From the NCBI GenBank assembly GCA_937927265.1, contig CALBCO010000192.1:1-8909 (forward strand): a stretch of DNA of 8,909 nt. The letters run 5' to 3'. The DNA comes from an uncultured Verrucomicrobiae bacterium (GTDB lineage: Bacteria; Verrucomicrobiota; Verrucomicrobiia; Palsa-1439). This document shows, one piece after another, positions 6,078-8,909 of this stretch. Position 1 is the first letter of the stretch; the number at the start of each line of letters is the position of its first letter. The notes under the pieces were generated by a model that was given only the letters and a program-made list of their open reading frames with translations, had not been told where the DNA came from and ran no database searches. The position numbers were made by a program, and so were the translations under genes.

Positions 6078-7306
6078 TCATTGGGATTTCTTGCGTTCGA
6101 GCAGTTCTTGCTTCGATTTGGGTCCGGGGCCGGGGTCGCATCGACCGGTCAGCGAGATGGCCACGTCGTTCCGCTGCGGCGCGCCCGGCGTCAATGTACT
6201 GTTGGAAGAGTTTCGTCAGCCGGGTGACGACTTCCGGATGGCTGGCGGCAACGTCGGTGGTTTCGCGGAGGTCAGTGGCGAGGTTGTAGAGTTCCGTGGT
6301 CCCCTTGTAGTTGCGAAAGACGAGTTTCCGTGGGCCTGGCCGGATCGCGAGGTCGCCCCGGCCGGATTGGTGCACGGTCGCTTCCCGCACCGTGCACCGT
6401 CGCGGTGCGCAGCAAATCCGGCAGGACGCTGACGCTATCCTCGGCGGCGAGGTCCGGCAGTTTCACGCCGAGGACGTCAGCGCAAGTCGCCATCAAATCG
6501 TTGAGACAGATCGTGTCGTCGCAGACGCTGCCGAGTTTGACCCGGCCGGGCCAGTAGGCGCAGAACGGCACGCGGTGGCCGCTTTCCCAAATGCTCCCTT
6601 GGCAATCGCGCAATGGTGCATAGACGCGGGCTTGCGCGCCGTTGTCGCGGCTGACGAGCAGCAGCGTGTTGGATGCGAGTTGGCGGCGGTCGAGCGCGTC
6701 GAGAATCTGGCCGACCACCGCGTTGCCCTGCATGATCCAGTCGCCATACCCTTGTTGGCCGCTCTTGCCTTGGAACTCCGGCGACGGAATATGCGGGATA
6801 TGCGGCTGGGTCAACGGCACGTAAATGAAGAAGGGCTGCAGTCCGGCTTGGGCGCGTTCGTCAATGCAGGCGACCGTCTTTTGCGCCATGAGCGGCGCGG
6901 CTTCGATTTCCTTGAACGTGCCGAGCAACCGATCATTCTCGAACACTTGGCTGATCCTGCGCGCATCGGTGTATCCGAAAAACCGACCGAACCCGCGATT
7001 GAGCGGCCCGTCGGTCACTTGGTCGCCGGTGCAGCGCCAGCCCATGTGCCATTTGCCGATGCAGATCGCAGCCGCGCAGCGCGCGTCGGTGAAACGTATG
7101 CTTTCGCGCGCCAGCCGGTCGAGATGGGGCGTTTTGAACCTTGATTCCGCCCGGAAGCTTGGCGGCTCGCCGTAGCCGAGATCATCGAACAGGATGAAGA
7201 TGAGATTGGGCTTGGCGATGGGTGTGGCGGCGGGCGACGATGTGGCCATCCCGCCCACGGTCAATAGCGCCAGCGCCAGTGGAACGACTTGGATTCGTTT
7301 GCTCAT
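6078..7306 (-). pseudogene. arylsulfatase-family gene, missing its formylglycine motif and frameshifted twice
   Basis: The start at 7306 encodes a signal peptide (to about residue 27), then KPNLIFILFDDLGYGEPP with the metal-binding Asp pair (41-42). The family next needs a C-x-P-S/T-R motif, whose Cys becomes formylglycine. Here RFTDARCAAAIC82 jumps straight to IGKWHMG, a motif normally 50-100 residues further on, so the catalytic segment is absent in frame. HIPHIPSPEFQ and SRDNGAQ (second metal site) and GSIWESGHRVPF follow. A frameshift near 6389-6398 moves from one frame (7306 to 6272) to the next (6390 to 6034), where VREATVHQSGRGDLAIR and KLVFRNYKGTTELYNL continue the family. A second shift near 6178-6188 moves to the frame reading GAPQRNDVAISL, which ends at TGA 6078-6080. 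Without the nucleophile it cannot be an active sulfatase. GGAG lies ten bases before the ATG, seven bases after the upstream gene's old stop. Confidence 0.88.
6369..6398. repeat. perfect 10-bp inverted repeat at a frameshift
   Basis: GGTGCACGGT (6369-6378) and ACCGTGCACC (6389-6398) are perfect inverted copies around a 10-base loop. On the coding strand the same bases contain two near-identical direct copies, GCGACGGTGCAC and GCGACCGTGCAC, 22 bases apart. The first sulfatase frameshift falls within this structure. Confidence 0.8.
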
Positions 7307-7313
7307 TTTCTGT

Positions 7314-8312
7314 TCACTCCGTGGTTGAGGTTATGGAGACCGGTTCTAGCGTGATCGGCCCGATCAGGCCGGACGACTTCAAGGGCGCGTCCTTCTCCGT
7401 GTCGGGATAAATCAGCGTGGAAAAGAATCCGCGCCCGTTGGGACTTTGCCCGCCGGCGATGACCCAATCGGGATATTAGACAGCGCGTTTGAAGCCGCCG
7501 GCCTCGCGATACAACACGTCGGCCGGCAGTTGTTCGGCCCCGATCAGACGGTTGCCGTCTGGGGTGGCCACGGCGACGACCAGGCTATTCTTGCCGGGCT
7601 TGAAGAACGCGGAGGAAATCTCGCGCCGGTAGGGCGGACACCAGAGGTTGGCCACTTCCTGACCGTTCACCGACACGAGCGCGCTGTCCTCGACACTCCC
7701 CCAATCCAGCAGAACGGGCCGGCCGGGGCCGATCCACTCGGCCGGGATGTCCACCTCGCTCCGGTAGGTGGCGACGCCGGAAAAGTATTTCACGCCCGGC
7801 TCGGCGTGCTCGGACAACGAGCGCAGTTGGTCCAGAACGATGGCGGCCGGCGCGCCCCGCTCCTTCTCGAAGGCGACCATCCACGGCACGGCCACCGCGA
7901 CGGGTGCGCCCAACGGTTGCGGGCGGATCGCCGGAGCGGTGGGTTGTTCCCGGAACACGAAGAATAGCGACTGGTCTTTCTCGAACTTCAGCACCACCGT
8001 GGTGCGGCGGTTGTCCGTTCTTCGGAATTCGGCGCGGCACATGAAAGCTTCCTGCCCAGAGAACGTTTCGGAAAACGACGCGCGGCCCCGCAATTTCCTG
8101 GCGGTGACCCGCCGGTTGATAGATCGGGCGCGCTCGTTTACCGACCTTTTGACGGTTACGGACACACCATCGTGGGCGGCCTCGCGACTGACGCGAGACT
8201 GACCCGGATAGCAGGTCGTGACGTCAGCGACGCTGACGGCCACATCGTCGGGAAAACGTTCTGCCGAAGCGAACTCACCCGCAGGCCAAGCGCACCACGC
8301 CGCCGCAAACAA
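7314..8312 (-). pseudogene. glycoside-hydrolase C-terminal jelly-roll (sugar-binding-like) region, with in-frame stop
   Basis: The open frame runs 8312-7476 (278 residues from a TTG). From about residue 105 it matches the C-terminal part of large glycoside hydrolases of the alpha-L-rhamnosidase-like/GH2-like type: LKFEKDQSLFFVFRE (108-122) closes the sandwich before, then KYFSGVATYRSEVDIP (175-190), WGSVEDSALVSVNGQEVANLWCPPYRREI (204-232) and PGKNSLVVAVAT-NRLIGAEQLP (239-263) form a galactose-binding-like jelly roll. No catalytic domain is present. A TAA at 7476-7478 stops the frame, but the same frame continues YPDWVIAGGQSPNGRGFFST to SSGLIGPITLEP, the expected family C-terminus, and stops at TGA 7314-7316, seven bases before the sulfatase ATG. 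The N-terminal 100 residues are not recognised. A signal-like stretch VGAFLFAAAWCAWPAGEFASAE spans the proposed start, and an ATG further up in that frame (about 8372) is cut by TAG five codons later. Confidence 0.7.
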
Positions 8313-8909
8313 GAACGCGCCGACCAGCGGCGTGACGCCGCCGTCGAGCCGGCAATGCTACGATAACAACACCATCCAACGAGACAAGCCAGATCGGCCT
8401 CGGCCAACAGCCGCCCGATTTCCCTTGTTCCAATTCTCCCAGGAGACTGACGCTACCGACCGAAACCAACCCCCAACCCCAACCGACCGTCACAACTGAG
8501 TTGACACTGCCCCATAGCAAGAAATTGCTTTTGCGGAGGGGGCCAGAACGGACGGCAGCAGGGGGGGTAAACACCTCCGCCATGGTGACCGCCTCTTCCG
8601 CGAGATGATACTCGCGCGCGGCGCTGGCCACTCCGAGGTGTCGGGAATGTCGCCCGGTCATCAACCCCGTGCGGGTGGGTGCGCAAATTGGCGACACGTG
8701 AAAATCGGTCAGCCGCACTCCTTCGGCCCACAAGCGATCCAACTCCGGCGTCTTCAGCACCGGATTGCCGTGGCAGGACAAATCGCCATAGCCCTGATCA
8801 TCGGTCAAAATGAGAATGACGTTCGGCTGGCGCGGGGGCGTCTCCGTGGCTTGGGCCGCCCCATTGGCTGCCACGTCTTGTATCAGAGACGGCTTGGGCT
8901 TGTAAAACA
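8275..8909 (-). pseudogene. second arylsulfatase, N-terminal piece only (runs off right edge)
   Basis: The frame enters from the right edge with no stop. QPNVILILTDDQGYGDLSCHG carries the N-terminal metal-binding Asp pair, and SPICAPTRTGLMTGR (Cys codon at 8683-8685) is an intact C-x-P-T-R formylglycine motif. Homology continues to EEAVTMAEVF, ending at 8569; a normal sulfatase would then read on to a GKWHLG motif and about 350 more residues. Instead the frame runs through a poly-C tract into low-complexity, Gly/Val/Arg-rich residues to TGA at 8275-8277, none of which looks like sulfatase. The protein therefore has the nucleophile but lacks the second metal site and substrate pocket. GTG at 8874 is a possible start but has no clear ribosome site, and the true start is probably outside the window. 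The upstream sequence FYKPKPSLIQDVAANGAAQA is unlike a standard signal peptide. Confidence 0.75.
8313..8568. other. junction sequence between two broken genes
   Basis: This stretch separates the end of sulfatase homology from the glycoside-hydrolase fragment. Frames on both strands give no recognisable protein. It contains a C7 run (minus-strand G-poor end at 8561-8567), a short palindrome CAACTGAGTTG (8493-8503) and a minus-strand G-rich tract GGTTGGGGTTGGGGGTTGG (8466-8484). It is probably old deletion or insertion debris; I cannot name a source element. Confidence 0.45.

Noticed and set aside
8156..8407. Minus-strand frame of 83 codons over the junction region.
   Set aside because: Arg/Ser-rich low-complexity translation without a recognisable pattern; likely chance.
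8489..8507. Possible insertion-sequence end around the palindrome CAACTGAGTTG.
   Set aside because: No matching opposite end, target duplication or transposase is visible.
1..8909. CRISPR arrays, tRNA or rRNA genes, toxin-antitoxin or phage genes.
   Set aside because: No regularly spaced repeats, cloverleaf or rRNA-like sequence, and no such protein signatures were seen on either strand.

Overview
The window reads as a piece of a moderately high-GC, Gram-negative, free-living bacterial genome or metagenome bin. An N-terminal coiled-coil outer-membrane beta-barrel protein, two Amt channels with a PII protein, and a run of arylsulfatase-type and carbohydrate-active genes together suggest the PVC group, most likely Verrucomicrobiota of the Limisphaerales/Pedosphaera type. 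That placement is inference: there is no rRNA or marker gene here. Every supported gene lies on the minus strand, so biological order runs from high to low coordinates.

Region A (about 5369 down to 1) is a nitrogen-uptake cluster. A sigma-54-like -24/-12 promoter (5354-5369) precedes an outer-membrane barrel protein (4078-5295), a full-length ammonium channel amtB (2620-4053) and a PII regulator of GlnK/GlnB type (2280-2618). The three are spaced 24 bp and 1 bp apart. A strong hairpin with a T-tract (2217-2251) follows PII. A second, distinct amtB (739-2132) comes next, broken by a one-base frameshift after Trp300, then a small BON-like protein (about 362-706) and the start of a UspA-type stress protein that runs off the left edge. 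The logic is ammonium scavenging under nitrogen limitation: a possible outer-membrane entry route, inner-membrane channels, and a PII protein that gates the channels.

Region B (about 5296-6033) holds no gene I can support. It carries the promoter, a candidate activator site, and at its far end a nested inverted repeat of REP/BIME type.

Region C (about 6034-8909) is a decayed sulfatase/glycoside-hydrolase locus. It has an N-terminal sulfatase piece with an intact CAPTR sulfatase motif that loses homology after about 112 visible residues; a C-terminal jelly-roll domain of a glycoside hydrolase interrupted by a TAA, after which the same frame continues to the expected family C-terminus; and a second sulfatase that lacks its formylglycine motif through an apparent in-frame deletion and also carries two frameshifts. 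The lesions cluster in these accessory genes, while porin-amtB-PII is intact. This fits real pseudogene decay, although single-base errors in a draft assembly could explain some of the small lesions.

I did not find a convincing new defence or mobile system. The most interesting items are the sigma-54-led porin-Amt-PII operon with a second Amt behind a terminator, and the repeat-associated lesions in the sulfatase locus.
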